From Bin87 sp965261925 (GTDB lineage Bacteria; Chloroflexota; Dehalococcoidia; Lucifugimonadales; UBA3495), in assembly GCA_965261925.1 (NCBI GenBank), contig OZ253486.1:434001-498000 (forward strand): a stretch of 64,000 nt of DNA, in the 5' to 3' direction. The first letter of the stretch is position 1; each line of letters opens with the position of its first letter. Both the position numbers and the translations under genes were made by a program. Under the pieces are notes generated by a model. The model had not been told where the DNA came from. It did no database searches and saw nothing but the letters and a program-made list of their open reading frames with translations. Of the stretch, positions 32,731-41,962 are shown in pieces.

Positions 32731-34548
32731 CTACTGGGCGGTGGTGATGTATTCCATGTGAGTGATAGCCGTGTTGATGTTGCCGGGCCAGATGAATTCT
32801 CCGACCTCCTCAGGATTGATGGCAATCTGGCTGGGAAGCCAAACGATGGGAACCTCGGCGTACAGATCGAACTTGAGGTCGCCCGCCGCGCGGAGGGCAT
32901 TGGATTTCACCTCGGGATTGACCGCGGTGATGGCTTCAGCATAAAGCGTGTCGAGCTGGGGATCGGGGACGATGCGCTGGAACCCCTCGGGTCCGCTCAC
33001 GTTGTAGAAACGCAGGGTCACCTCGGCGGGGCGCAGGGTGCCCCGAATGGGGGCGATGGTGCCGTGGGTGTTGCCGGGGCGATAGAAGTCGGCGCGGAAG
33101 CGGGCCCATTCCATCTCCTCAGCTTCCACATCGATACCGATGTCGCTGAGGTAGGTGAAGGCGGCTTCGGCCATGGGGATCATTTCGGGCACGCCGGAGA
33201 GTTGGGTGATGATGAGCTTGAGGGGATAGTCTTCGTGACCTGATTCCTTGATCAACTCGCGGGCGCGGTCGGGGTCAAAGCCGTATTTCTCGTCGAATTC
33301 GCGGGACCAACGGTCGTTCCAGCCGGGCAGGCTGGGGTGGAAGCCCCAAACCGGATGCGGGGAACCGAACCCGCTGAACAGCGTTTCGTTGATCTCCTCG
33401 CGGTTGATGGCCCGGTTGATGGCCTCGCGTACCCGTACATCCAGGTGGGGATCCGTCGGGTCATGAAAAGGACTGAGCGGCGAGTAAATACCGCCCATCA
33501 CGAAGGCGACTTGGATGGAAGGCAATTCACTTTCCACAATGATCATGCCGCCGTCTTTGGCCTGGGAGTGCAGGTCACGATTTACCTCAGCGATCTGCAC
33601 CTGTCCGGTCAGCAAATTGGCAAGGCGGGTCGCCGGTTCGGGGGTGTTAATCTGCTCCATTTCGGCCCAGTGCGGGGTCTGGCGCCAGTGGTCTTCCACG
33701 CGGGAGTAGAGAAGATTTCCGCCGACACCTAGTTGCCGGCTCTCGTACCGCCAGGGACCGGTGCCAACCGCGCCTTCGATATAACCCGGCTCGCCCTCCG
33801 TGTCCCATTGGTCCTTGCTGTAAATGAAGTAGTTGCCCTGTTGAGCGGAGACGACGAAGTCCATCGCAGCTTCGGGACGCAGCAGGTTGAACTCGACGGT
33901 GTAGTCGTCAATGACCTTGATGTTCTCAAAGAGTTCGTCAGCAGTCTGCCCGAATAGTCCGCGGAACAGGCCGGTGTCAGTGGCGATGGCTTCTTCGCCG
34001 ATAATCAAAGCGGCGGAGTGGGGGACGTCGTTGGCGTCGAACTCGCCCCAATCACCATGGAAAGGAATGCCCTCGCGGAGGCGGAATACCCACTGAGTGC
34101 CGTCGGCCTTGGAAATTTCCCAGTCAGTCGCGAGGCCAGGCTGCAGAGAACCGTCGAAGCGGTCGGTGTGAACCAGCGGCTCAGCGAAATGGCGCACCTG
34201 GGCGTTGGCAGACGTGGTGGTGCCCAACCACCCCCGGACCAATTCCTGGACCGGCGGGGTCACGGCGATCTTGAGACGCCCGCCGACTGCCGTAGATTCC
34301 TGGGCAGCAGAGGGTGTGTTGGTCGGCCGCGGAGTCGCCGTGGCGACGATGGTGGGAACCGCGGTGGCGGCTTGGGCCGGTGCGGCCGGAGCCGTGGTAG
34401 CGGCCGGAGCGGCGGCTTGCTGGGCGGCGGGAGCGGTTGTAGCCGGCGCGGCCGCCGGCGCGGGTTGCCCGGCGCCACCACAGGCAATGCCCACCACCAG
34501 GAGAAGTGAAGCAGCCACGGTCAACAAAATCGTTGGTTTCAACACCAT
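32731..34548 (-). CDS. Peptide-type ABC transporter substrate-binding lipoprotein (family 5), operon 2
   Basis: 605 residues from ATG 34548, with GGAGGA six bases upstream. MVLKPTILLTVAASLLLVVGIAC is the lipoprotein signal, lipidated Cys at 23, followed by a long Ala/Pro/Gln/Thr linker (to about residue 75). The two-lobed domain shows HFAEPLVHTDRFDGSLQPGLATDWEISKADGTQWVFRLREGIPFHGDWG, then VREAINRAINREEINETLFSG and ELIKESGHEDYPLKLIITQL, parallel to the operon 1 protein. It is the solute receptor of operon 2. Codons up to 34626 in frame precede the signal peptide and are not used. Confidence 0.93.
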   Translation of the reverse strand: MVLKPTILLTVAASLLLVVGIACGGAGQPAPAAAPATTAPAAQQAAAPAATTAPAAPAQAATAVPTIVATATPRPTNTPSAAQESTAVGGRLKIAVTPPVQELVRGWLGTTTSANAQVRHFAEPLVHTDRFDGSLQPGLATDWEISKADGTQWVFRLREGIPFHGDWGEFDANDVPHSAALIIGEEAIATDTGLFRGLFGQTADELFENIKVIDDYTVEFNLLRPEAAMDFVVSAQQGNYFIYSKDQWDTEGEPGYIEGAVGTGPWRYESRQLGVGGNLLYSRVEDHWRQTPHWAEMEQINTPEPATRLANLLTGQVQIAEVNRDLHSQAKDGGMIIVESELPSIQVAFVMGGIYSPLSPFHDPTDPHLDVRVREAINRAINREEINETLFSGFGSPHPVWGFHPSLPGWNDRWSREFDEKYGFDPDRARELIKESGHEDYPLKLIITQLSGVPEMIPMAEAAFTYLSDIGIDVEAEEMEWARFRADFYRPGNTHGTIAPIRGTLRPAEVTLRFYNVSGPEGFQRIVPDPQLDTLYAEAITAVNPEVKSNALRAAGDLKFDLYAEVPIVWLPSQIAINPEEVGEFIWPGNINTAITHMEYITTAQ

Positions 34549-34859
34549 AATTCCTCCAGACGAACGCCGCGCGCTGTTGAGCGCACCATCCATTGCGGTA
34601 TCCGAAAATACGTTGCGGCGAGACACGGAGCCGCATTATATGCGAAAGAATTCACGAATGCACTATTGGCGGCGCGAATTACATCTCCCAACGGTTACCA
34701 ATACGTAAACAATATAAATAGCGTACTATTATCACGAAATACGTCATGAACGATTCCGCAATAACAATGGGATTGTGAGGCGGATATGCGCAATCCGACG
34801 CCTGACGGCGTTACCCAAAAAGGGAAAACCCAAAGGAACAATCGCGGGGCGGTGAATGC
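34549..34859 (-). promoter_or_regulatory. Upstream region of ABC operon 2
   Basis: This non-coding, relatively AT-rich gap holds a perfect TATAAT on the minus strand (34640-34635), about 85 bp before the start codon, without a good -35. Farther up are the ATACGTAA-like sites (34701-34708, 34739-34746) shared with operon 1. ACGCC-TGA-GGCGT near 34799-34812 is a weak hairpin after pcrA. Confidence 0.4.
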
Positions 34860-37400
34860 CTAGCCGCGCTCCAGGCGCGCCAGACTTGCCAGCAACCGTT
34901 TCAAACCGGCGCCAGGGAAGTTGACGGTGACCTGCTCCATATCGCCGCTGCCCTCAACGTCTTGCACGACGCCCTCGCCGAAGGTGGGATGGCGGACGAT
35001 TTCGCCCACCGTCAGGGGAACCCGTTCGGGCTCCGGTTCCGCCGGGGCGCGACGGCTTGAGGTCCATTCGGTCAGGCGCTCATCGATGTTGCCGCGGAGG
35101 CGTCCGCGGGTGGCGTCACCACCGGTTCCCGCGCCATCGCCCAGGCGAGTGCGGGAAGCGCGGCGGGCCTGTCCGTAGGAGCCGCCGATGCCGACGTCGG
35201 CGTTGCGCGAGGACCGGGACGGGTTGAGGCCGTGGGAGTCGGCGCGAGATCCCGGCGGACGATCCAGCGCGGGCGAAGCCAGCACATCCTCCGGCAACTC
35301 TTCCAAGAAGCGGGAGGGCAGGGTGACGCCGCCTGTCGATGGGTAGCGGCGTCGGAAGGAGCGGAGGAGGTAGAGGCGCTCCTTGGCGCGGGTCATGCCC
35401 ACGTAGCAAAGGCGGCGCTCCTCTTCGACCTCAGCCAGCGTGTCCATGGAACGGCTGTGGGGGAGCAGTCCCTCCTCCATGCCGGCCATCATGACCACGG
35501 GGAACTCGAGGCCCTTGGCCTGGTGCAGGGTGATGAGGGTCAGGGAGTCCTCGGACTGCTCGTAGGCATCAACGTCAGAGACCAGGGACACGCGCTCCAG
35601 GAACGCGCCCAGGCCGTCGGGGGTGTCATTGCCGGAGGGGCCGTAATCCTCGGCGAGGCCGCGAAGCTCGAGGATGTTCTCCCAGCGCTCGTCGCCGTCG
35701 TCCTGGGCGTTCATGTGCTTGGCCAGGCCGGTCATATCCAGGGCGCGGTCCAGCAGGTCGGCCACGCCCAGCTCACGGGAGGCTTCGGTGAGCCGGTCCA
35801 GGGTGACGGAAAGGTCGGCCATGGCGCGGGCGGCGCGGGCGGTCACCTCGATGGGGCACGTCAGCTTTTCGGCGCGGGCGGCGGCCACTTCCCGCATGGC
35901 CTGGCGGCTGGTAAGTCCGCGTCGGGCGGCGTAGGCGGTCAGTTGCTGGACCGACTTTGCGCCCAGGCCTCGCGGCGGTTGGTTCATGACGCGTTGGAGG
36001 CTGACCTCATCGTCGGGGTTGAAGACCACGCGCAGGTAGCAGACCGCGTCCTTGATCTCCTTGCGGTGGTAGAAGCGCACCCCGCCGACCAGCCGGTACG
36101 GGATGCCCTGACGCATGCACTGGTCCTCGAAGGCGCGGCTCTGGGCGTTGATGCGGTACATGATGGCGCAGTCGCCGTTGCGGAACCGGCCGGTGCGGCT
36201 CAGGCGCGACACCTCGTCCACGGCCCAAAGCGCCTCGTCCTCCTCGCTGAACGCTTCGTGCAGCGTCACGGCATCGCCGGTTGGGTTGTCCGTGAAAAGC
36301 TGATGGTCGATGCGCTCGGTGTTTTTCGAGATGACGCTGTCCGCCGCGTGCAGGATATTCTTGGTAGAGCGGTAATTCTGTCCCAGGCTGACCACGGTGG
36401 CGTTGGGATAGTCGCTCTGAAAGCTGAGGATGTTGCCGATGTCGGCGTTGCGCCAGGCGTAAATGCTCTGGTCAGGGTCGCCGACCACGCACAGGTTCCG
36501 ATGAGGGCCGGTGAGGAGTTGGGCGAGGCGATACTGGGCGACGTTGGTGTCCTGAAACTCGTCGATGAGGAGATAGCGGTAGCGCTGGTGGTACTGGGCC
36601 TGGACCTCAGCGTCCCGCTCCAGGAGATGGGTGGTCCGCACCAGGAGGTCGTCGAAGTCCAAGGCGTTCTGGCGGCTCAGCGCTTCCTCGTAGTAACGAT
36701 AGACGCGGGCGCAGGTATCGATCCAGTGAGCGCCGTATTCGTCGTCGCTGTCGTAGGCGGCCCGCGCCATGGCCTGGGAGTCCTGCAGCACGCTCTTGGC
36801 CGCCGAGATGCGGGAGAGGACGGCGCGTGGCGGGTAGCGTTTCACATCGACATCGGCCAGTTGCATGGCCGACTTGAGGGCGTCGATCTGGTCGTCCTGG
36901 TCGTAGATGGTGAAGTTGCGGTCCAGCCCCACACGCTCACCGTGCCGGCGCAGGATACGCGCGCAGACGGCGTGGAAGGTGCCCATGGTCACGTCCTGGC
37001 TGCGGCTCAGGAGCAACCGGTCCAGGCGCTCTCGCATCTCGCGGGCGGCCTTGTTGGTGAAGGTCACGGCGAGGATCTGCCACGGGCGGACGTCGCACTC
37101 GCCGACCATGTAGGCGATGCGGTGAGTGATGACCCGGGTCTTGCCGGAGCCGGGACCGGCGATGATCAGCAACGGGCCTTCAGTGGCGAGGACCGCCTGT
37201 TGCTGAGGCTCGTTGAGGCCCTGGAGAATGGCGGGCGCGCCGCCGGCCGGCGGCTCAGGGTGGGTCGCCCCGATGTCCAGGTCGGCGAGTTCGGGTGCAT
37301 CCCAATAGGGAGATGACGCCGGCTCTTCCCAGTAGGGCGACGTCGCCGGCCCATCGTGACGGGCCGGCGCGGTTTCCGAGAAACGGGGCTGGAGTGACAT
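34860..37400 (-). CDS. UvrD/PcrA-type superfamily 1A DNA helicase
   Basis: The 846-residue protein is a 3'-5' DNA helicase for repair and for clearing protein roadblocks. Motif I is AGPGSGKTRVITHRI (residues 81-88 for the P-loop). Motif Ia is ILAVTFTNKAAREMRERL, motif II LLIDEFQDTN, motif III VVGDPDQSIYAWRNAD, motif IV LGQNYRST, motif V LTLITLHQAKGLEFPVV and motif VI VGMTRAKERLYL. The C-terminal 50 residues (GEIVRHPTFGEGVVQDVEGSGD) form the Tudor-like domain of PcrA that contacts RNA polymerase. The first 55 residues are an unusual Pro-rich extension with two SPYW repeats. The VOC gene lies seven bases upstream. Confidence 0.95.
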   Translation of the reverse strand: MSLQPRFSETAPARHDGPATSPYWEEPASSPYWDAPELADLDIGATHPEPPAGGAPAILQGLNEPQQQAVLATEGPLLIIAGPGSGKTRVITHRIAYMVGECDVRPWQILAVTFTNKAAREMRERLDRLLLSRSQDVTMGTFHAVCARILRRHGERVGLDRNFTIYDQDDQIDALKSAMQLADVDVKRYPPRAVLSRISAAKSVLQDSQAMARAAYDSDDEYGAHWIDTCARVYRYYEEALSRQNALDFDDLLVRTTHLLERDAEVQAQYHQRYRYLLIDEFQDTNVAQYRLAQLLTGPHRNLCVVGDPDQSIYAWRNADIGNILSFQSDYPNATVVSLGQNYRSTKNILHAADSVISKNTERIDHQLFTDNPTGDAVTLHEAFSEEDEALWAVDEVSRLSRTGRFRNGDCAIMYRINAQSRAFEDQCMRQGIPYRLVGGVRFYHRKEIKDAVCYLRVVFNPDDEVSLQRVMNQPPRGLGAKSVQQLTAYAARRGLTSRQAMREVAAARAEKLTCPIEVTARAARAMADLSVTLDRLTEASRELGVADLLDRALDMTGLAKHMNAQDDGDERWENILELRGLAEDYGPSGNDTPDGLGAFLERVSLVSDVDAYEQSEDSLTLITLHQAKGLEFPVVMMAGMEEGLLPHSRSMDTLAEVEEERRLCYVGMTRAKERLYLLRSFRRRYPSTGGVTLPSRFLEELPEDVLASPALDRPPGSRADSHGLNPSRSSRNADVGIGGSYGQARRASRTRLGDGAGTGGDATRGRLRGNIDERLTEWTSSRRAPAEPEPERVPLTVGEIVRHPTFGEGVVQDVEGSGDMEQVTVNFPGAGLKRLLASLARLERG

Positions 37401-37406
37401 CGGCGA

Positions 37407-37844
37407 TCAGTAATGGCGCAGTTCGACGACGTTGTCGTCGGGATCATAGATGTAAAGGGAGATGCCGTCGCCGTGGGAGCCCCACCGCTTGCCGGGGCCG
37501 GCCTGGATGTCGATGCCGGCATCCTCGAAGCGAGTTTTGAGCGCCTCCATGTCGGTTTCATCGATGACCATACAGTAATGGTCCTGGTTGCGGACGTCGT
37601 CGCGGCCGCTGGGGATCTCGTCGGAGGCGAAGAAGTCGATGATGGTGTCGGCGTTGATGCGGGCCGACGGGAAGCGCACCTCGCCGGCGCGCCACTGCTC
37701 AACCCGCTCGGCCTGGAGCCCCAGGACCTCGGTGTAGAAGCGGAGGGATTCCTCGACGTCCTTGGTACGCAGGACGATGTGGTCCATTTCGGTGATTTTG
37801 ACCAGGGGTTGGGTGATCCGTTCGAACCTGGTTGCGGTTGCCAT
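37407..37844 (-). CDS. VOC (glyoxalase/dioxygenase) family protein
   Basis: 145 residues from ATG 37844, preceded by AGGAGG at ideal spacing. Two beta-alpha-beta modules are visible: MDHIVLRTKDVEESLRFYTEVLGLQAERV, then DHYCMVIDETDMEALKTRFEDAGIDI and the ending GISLYIYDPDDNVVELRHY. The metal ligands expected for the family (H in MDHIV, H in DHYCM, E in VVELRHY) are present, so it is probably an active metalloenzyme of glyoxalase, dioxygenase or fosfomycin-resistance type. It is cotranscribed with the helicase gene just downstream. Confidence 0.88.
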   Translation of the reverse strand: MATATRFERITQPLVKITEMDHIVLRTKDVEESLRFYTEVLGLQAERVEQWRAGEVRFPSARINADTIIDFFASDEIPSGRDDVRNQDHYCMVIDETDMEALKTRFEDAGIDIQAGPGKRWGSHGDGISLYIYDPDDNVVELRHY

Positions 37845-38062
37845 GATGGGCCTCCTGACGGGTTGCGGTGGTTTCACGGTGCGCTTGGGAGCATTATATG
37901 GAACGCTCTATCGAAAGTCATCCGACCGCTCCATCCGCTCCATGAGCCGTTGGAGAACGCGAAAGGCAACGCGCGAGCGATGTCTGATACAATAAATGAG
38001 CGTCAACCAACGCTGCTTTTTGGCCTCCGCCGGCAAGGTTCCGGCAGACGGTCGCGCGATGC

Positions 38063-38152
38063 GGAGAGGTGGCCGAGTGGTTGAAGGCGCCGGTCTCGAA
38101 AACCGGTATACCCTTCGGGGTATCGCGGGTTCGAATCCCGCCCTCTCCGCCA
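38063..38152 (+). tRNA. tRNA-Ser (anticodon CGA)
   Basis: The 90-base gene ends in an encoded CCA. Acceptor arms are GGAGAGG and CCTCTCC (38142-38148). The anticodon stem-loop is CCGGT-CTCGAAA-ACCGG with CGA, reading UCG. The long variable arm TATACCC-TTCG-GGGTATC is the hallmark of tRNA-Ser, and the T arm GCGGG-TTCGAAT-CCCGC is standard. A TACAAT at 37986-37991 could be its -10. The accessory island begins right after it. Confidence 0.97.
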
Positions 38153-38610
38153 TTAACTACCTTTATTGAGTAGTAAATGCCCGACCATCAGGTTTAATTA
38201 TCATAAATAGAACGGGCGATTCGGCCCATTTTGCCGTTTCCACGCGTTTACCGGGTCGGGGTGACGAAGGTTTTGCGCCAAGTGAGTGGCGCGATTTGGC
38301 GTAGTGCAAGCCGGCAGAATGGCGTCCTCAGTTGGTTTCACGGCGATCCTGTCCATGCACCGCAAACCCGCCGAGGTTTCCAGGCAGAGGTTAACGCAGT
38401 TTTACCGCGGCGGAGGATGCAGTCCTTCCGGTGGGTGAATCGTCTACGTTTCCGGCGGCGCTGACCTGGGGCTTGCGGTCGCTCAGGTTCCGCTAGCCTC
38501 AACTTCTACGTTGGTAGACTGGTGCGCTGCGATTGGCTACGATGGTGGCAATTCGATCCAGTCGCTTTGGCTTACCTTGAATTGCGATTTCGAATCGTGC
38601 CGACTGAGCG
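38153..38610 (+). other. Gap between tRNA-Ser and hsdR
   Basis: About 450 bp without a supported gene. It carries the left boundary of the accessory island, probably including the hsdR promoter. I looked for a second copy of the tRNA 3' end (GGTTCGAATCCCGCC) that would mark an attachment site and saw none elsewhere in the window. Confidence 0.4.
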
Positions 38611-41421
38611 ATGACCACCCCCGAACAGAAAGCCCGCGTCCAGATTGACGCCCTGCTTGAGAAGGCAGGTTGGGCCGTGCAGGACGCTGACGCGGTGAAC
38701 ATCGCCGCCGCACGGGGCGTTGCCGTGCGCGAGTTCGGCCTGAAACCCGGCCACGGCGTCGCCGATTACCTGCTGTACGTCGATCAGAAGGCGGCCGGCG
38801 TCGTGGAGGCCAAGCCGGCCGGCTACACGCTCACCGGCGTCGAGACCCAGTCGGGCAGGTACAGCGACGGGCTGCCTGATATTCTGCCCGCCCACCGCAG
38901 ACCGCTGCCGTTCCTCTACGAAACCACCGGATTGGAGACGCGCTTCACCAACCTGCTGGACCCGGACCCGCGCAGCCGCAACGTTTTCGCTTTCCACACA
39001 CCGGACGCTCTTGCCCGTTGGGTGGACTCCGGAGCGACGTCCGGTATGCCCGCCGCCTCCGGAATCGCGGAAGCGGGCAGCGCGTATCTGACCGCCGGGA
39101 ACCTGCGCCAACGCTTGCAGGCCATGCCTCCGTTGGATGCCGGCGCACTCTGGCCCGTGCAGGCCCGGGCCATCGGCAACCTGGAGGAATCGCTGGCGCT
39201 GGCGAAACCTCGGGCGTTGATCCAGATGGCCACCGGCAGCGGCAAGACCTTCACCGCCTGCAACCTGGCGTACCGCCTCATCAAGCATGCCGGCGCGAAG
39301 CGGGTATTGTTCCTGGTGGACCGCAACAACCTGGGCCGGCAAACGCTGCGTGAGTTCCAGGGGTTCACCGCGCCGGACGAACGCCGGAAGTTCACTGAGC
39401 TCTACAACGCCCAATTGATGCAGTCAGGCAATATCGACCCAATGAGTCGTGTCTGCATCTCCACCATCCAGCGGATGTACTCCATGCTGCGGGGCGAGGA
39501 CCTGGACCCCGATCAGGAGGAACGCTCCGACTTCGACCTGGACCAGGGACAAACGGACGCCGCGACGGTGGAGTACAACCCCTCATATCCCATCGACACC
39601 TTCGACTTCATCATCACCGACGAGTGCCACCGCTCCATCTACAACCTGTGGCGGCAGGTGCTCGAATACTTCGACGCCTTCCTCATTGGCCTCACCGCGA
39701 CGCCCTCGTCGCAGACCTTTGGGTTCTTCGACCAGAACCTGGTGATGGAATACCCCCACGCGGACGCGGTGGCCGACGGCGTCAACGTCGATTCGGACAT
39801 CTACCGCATCCGCACCCAGATCACCGAGGAAGGTTCCACCATCCAGGCGGGGCAATATGTTGACCGCATGGATCGCATGACGCGACTGGTGCGCTGGGAA
39901 CAACTGGATGAGGACCTGACCTACACCGCCGGCCAGCTGGACCGGGACGTGGTGGCCGAGGACCAGATCCGCACGGTTATCCGCACGTTCCGCGACCGGC
40001 TGTTCACCGAGATTTTCCCCGGTCGCAGCGAGGTTCCCAAGACCATCATCTTCGCCAAGGACGACCGCCACGCCGACGACATCGTGAAGGTCGTGCGAGA
40101 AGAGTTCGCCAAGGTCAACGACTTCTGCCGGAAGATCACCTACACCGTCAAGGTGCCGCCGCCGGAACAACTGATCCAGGATTTCCGCAACAGCTACCAC
40201 CCCCGCATCGTGGTGACGGTGGACATGATCGCCACCGGGACCGACATCAAGCCCGTCGAGATCGTGTTCTTCATGCGCAACGTGCAGAACCGCAACTTCT
40301 TCGAGCAGATGAAGGGCCGCGGCGTCCGCGTCATCTCCCCCACCGAGTTCAACGCCGTCACGCCCGACGCCACCAATAAGGACCGCTTCGTCATCGTGGA
40401 CGCCGTGGGCGTAACCGAGTCGGAGATGTCCGACTCTTACTCATTGGAGCGCGAACCGACGGTATCCTTCAGACGACTCCTGGACCTGATCGCCTTCGGC
40501 AGCCGGGAACCCGACCATCTCTCCTCCCTGGCCAGCCGGCTGGCGCGGTTGTCCCGCAAGATATCCCCAGCGGAACGGGAGTCCATCGAAACTGCCGCCG
40601 GCGGCACGCCGTTGCAAACTCTCATCACCGGCCTGTTGCGGGCCACCGACCCCGACGCGGCCCTGGCAGCCGCCAGGCAAACCACCGGCCTGGACGAACC
40701 GCCGCCGGAGGCCATCGCGGAGGCGGAAACACAACTGCGGCATGGCGCCGCGGCGCCCTTTGTGTCGAACCCCGGGCTGCGCCAGCGGTTGCAAACCATC
40801 CACCAGGCCTATGAGCAGACCATCGACACCGTGAGCAAGGACGTGGTGCTGGAAGCCGGTTTCACCACGGACGCGGCCCGGGACGAGGTGCAGTCCTTCC
40901 GGCAGTTCATCGAAGCAAACCGGGACGAGATCACCGCCTTGCAGGTACTCTACGCGCGGCCCTACCGGCAGCGGCTCCGCCTCAACGACATCCGCGCGCT
41001 GGCCGACACGATGCAGGCGCCGCCCCGCTCGTGGACCACCGAGCGACTATGGCAGGCGTACCAGCGGCTGGACGAGTCCCGCGTGCGCGGCTCCGGGCAA
41101 CGGGCGCTGGCGGACATCGTCGCGCTGGTGCGCTACGCCATCGGCGACGCCGACGACCTGGCCCCCTTCGCCGACCACGTCAACCGGCGGTTCGAGGGGT
41201 GGCTGGCCATGCAGGAAACGGCGGGACGGGCGTTCACCGCCGAGCAGCGACAATGGCTGGAGGCCATCCGCGACCACATCGCGGGCAGCGTCAGCATCGA
41301 GCCCGCCGACTTCGAGTACGCGCCCTTCAACCAGCAGGGCGGCCTGATGGGAGCCTACACCGTCTTCGGCGACGTCTTGCAGTCAATCATTGACGAGCTG
41401 AACCTGGAGTTGGTGCGGTAG
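38611..41421 (+). CDS. hsdR: Type I restriction enzyme, R subunit (EcoEI-type)
   Basis: The 936-residue protein is the DNA-cutting and translocating subunit. The N-terminal nuclease shows the PD-(D/E)xK pattern at D52 and E66-x-K68 (GVADYLLYVDQKAAGVVEAKPAG). The motor has Walker A ATGSGKT (207-213), the DECH box in IITDECHRSIYN and motif VI-like FEQMKGRGVRVIS. The C-terminal 250 residues are the EcoEI-type helical domain that holds the methylase. The gene is intact, but its specificity partner hsdS, 1.8 kb downstream, is broken by insertion sequences. The HicAB and small antitoxin-like genes sit between them. Confidence 0.94.
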   Translation: MTTPEQKARVQIDALLEKAGWAVQDADAVNIAAARGVAVREFGLKPGHGVADYLLYVDQKAAGVVEAKPAGYTLTGVETQSGRYSDGLPDILPAHRRPLPFLYETTGLETRFTNLLDPDPRSRNVFAFHTPDALARWVDSGATSGMPAASGIAEAGSAYLTAGNLRQRLQAMPPLDAGALWPVQARAIGNLEESLALAKPRALIQMATGSGKTFTACNLAYRLIKHAGAKRVLFLVDRNNLGRQTLREFQGFTAPDERRKFTELYNAQLMQSGNIDPMSRVCISTIQRMYSMLRGEDLDPDQEERSDFDLDQGQTDAATVEYNPSYPIDTFDFIITDECHRSIYNLWRQVLEYFDAFLIGLTATPSSQTFGFFDQNLVMEYPHADAVADGVNVDSDIYRIRTQITEEGSTIQAGQYVDRMDRMTRLVRWEQLDEDLTYTAGQLDRDVVAEDQIRTVIRTFRDRLFTEIFPGRSEVPKTIIFAKDDRHADDIVKVVREEFAKVNDFCRKITYTVKVPPPEQLIQDFRNSYHPRIVVTVDMIATGTDIKPVEIVFFMRNVQNRNFFEQMKGRGVRVISPTEFNAVTPDATNKDRFVIVDAVGVTESEMSDSYSLEREPTVSFRRLLDLIAFGSREPDHLSSLASRLARLSRKISPAERESIETAAGGTPLQTLITGLLRATDPDAALAAARQTTGLDEPPPEAIAEAETQLRHGAAAPFVSNPGLRQRLQTIHQAYEQTIDTVSKDVVLEAGFTTDAARDEVQSFRQFIEANRDEITALQVLYARPYRQRLRLNDIRALADTMQAPPRSWTTERLWQAYQRLDESRVRGSGQRALADIVALVRYAIGDADDLAPFADHVNRRFEGWLAMQETAGRAFTAEQRQWLEAIRDHIAGSVSIEPADFEYAPFNQQGGLMGAYTVFGDVLQSIIDELNLELVR

Positions 41422-41425
41422 GCAA

Positions 41426-41680
41426 CCCCTCACGCGTACCCATTGCGCAAGATCGGTCATTGCGAACACCCCACGATTGTCGCAAACTCAGCGCGGCAAT
41501 CCCGTCGCCCCCATTGTCATTGCGAGCGACCCACCTGTCATTGCGAGCGCAGCGTGGCAATCTCGTCGTCGGATGATTCGCTCAATTCAACGAGATCGCC
41601 ACGTCGCTGCGCTCCTCGCGATGACCAAGTGGGTAAGCGTGAGTAGGCGTCCCGCCTTGACCCCCCGCCGGGTCACCCGC
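41426..41680 (-). repeat. Intergenic repeat, copy B (inverted relative to copy A)
   Basis: This is the inverted counterpart of the repeat at 2072-2367. Within it GTCATTGCGAGCGCAGCGTG (from 41537) and a second arm (41590-41625) form a long imperfect hairpin. CATTGCGAGCG-type units occur three times between 41456 and 41553. No gene is seen. It lies directly after hsdR and before the antitoxin-like gene. Confidence 0.75.
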
Positions 41681-41714
41681 AGAATGGCATTACGTTGATT
41701 TGGGATAGAGACTG

Positions 41715-41960
41715 ATGGCTGCAACTGCCAAGGAACAATTCACCAGCCGAGCCGCGCCCGAACTGTTGGCGGCGATGCGGGAAATCGCCCGCGAGGAAGG
41801 CCGGGACTGCGACGCCGTCCTTGAAGAAGCCATGCGGCTGTACATCGCAAAGTGGCGAGTCAATCGGCCGGGGGTGCGGCCCGAAGTGATGGCACACTAT
41901 CGGGACAGCCTGGAACGCAACCGGCGACTGATGGAACTGCTGGCGCAGTCCGGAGGCTGA
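41715..41960 (+). CDS. Small antitoxin-like protein, copy 1
   Basis: The 81-residue, charged, mostly helical protein (KEQFTSRAAPELLAAMREIAREEGRDCDAVLEEAMRLYIAKW) resembles ribbon-helix-helix regulators: a short strand followed by two helices, then a tail HYRDSLERNRRLMELLAQ. It is nearly identical over its first half to the protein at 42433, DNA included. Its stop lies three bases before the TTG start of the retropepsin-like protease, so the pair is cotranscribed. This could be an addiction-like module, but the role is inference. Confidence 0.65.
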   Translation: MAATAKEQFTSRAAPELLAAMREIAREEGRDCDAVLEEAMRLYIAKWRVNRPGVRPEVMAHYRDSLERNRRLMELLAQSGG

Positions 41961-41962
41961 AA

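Noticed and set aside
34799..34812. Terminator after the helicase gene
   Set aside because: The ACGCC/GGCGT stem is only five pairs and is not followed by a T-run on the minus strand.
35232..37316. 694-codon open frame on the plus strand
   Set aside because: It lies exactly opposite the well-supported helicase gene, has no start signal and reads as Gly/Ala/Val-rich composition without domains. It arises from the codon bias of a GC-rich gene.
38063..38152. Attachment-site direct repeat of the tRNA-Ser 3' end within the window
   Set aside because: I searched by eye for GGTTCGAATCCCGCC downstream and found no second copy, so no att site is claimed.
37908..38153. 81-codon minus-strand frame over the tRNA
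   Set aside because: It covers the tRNA-Ser on the opposite strand and begins with residues typical of translated tRNA (MAERAGFEPA), a common annotation artefact.
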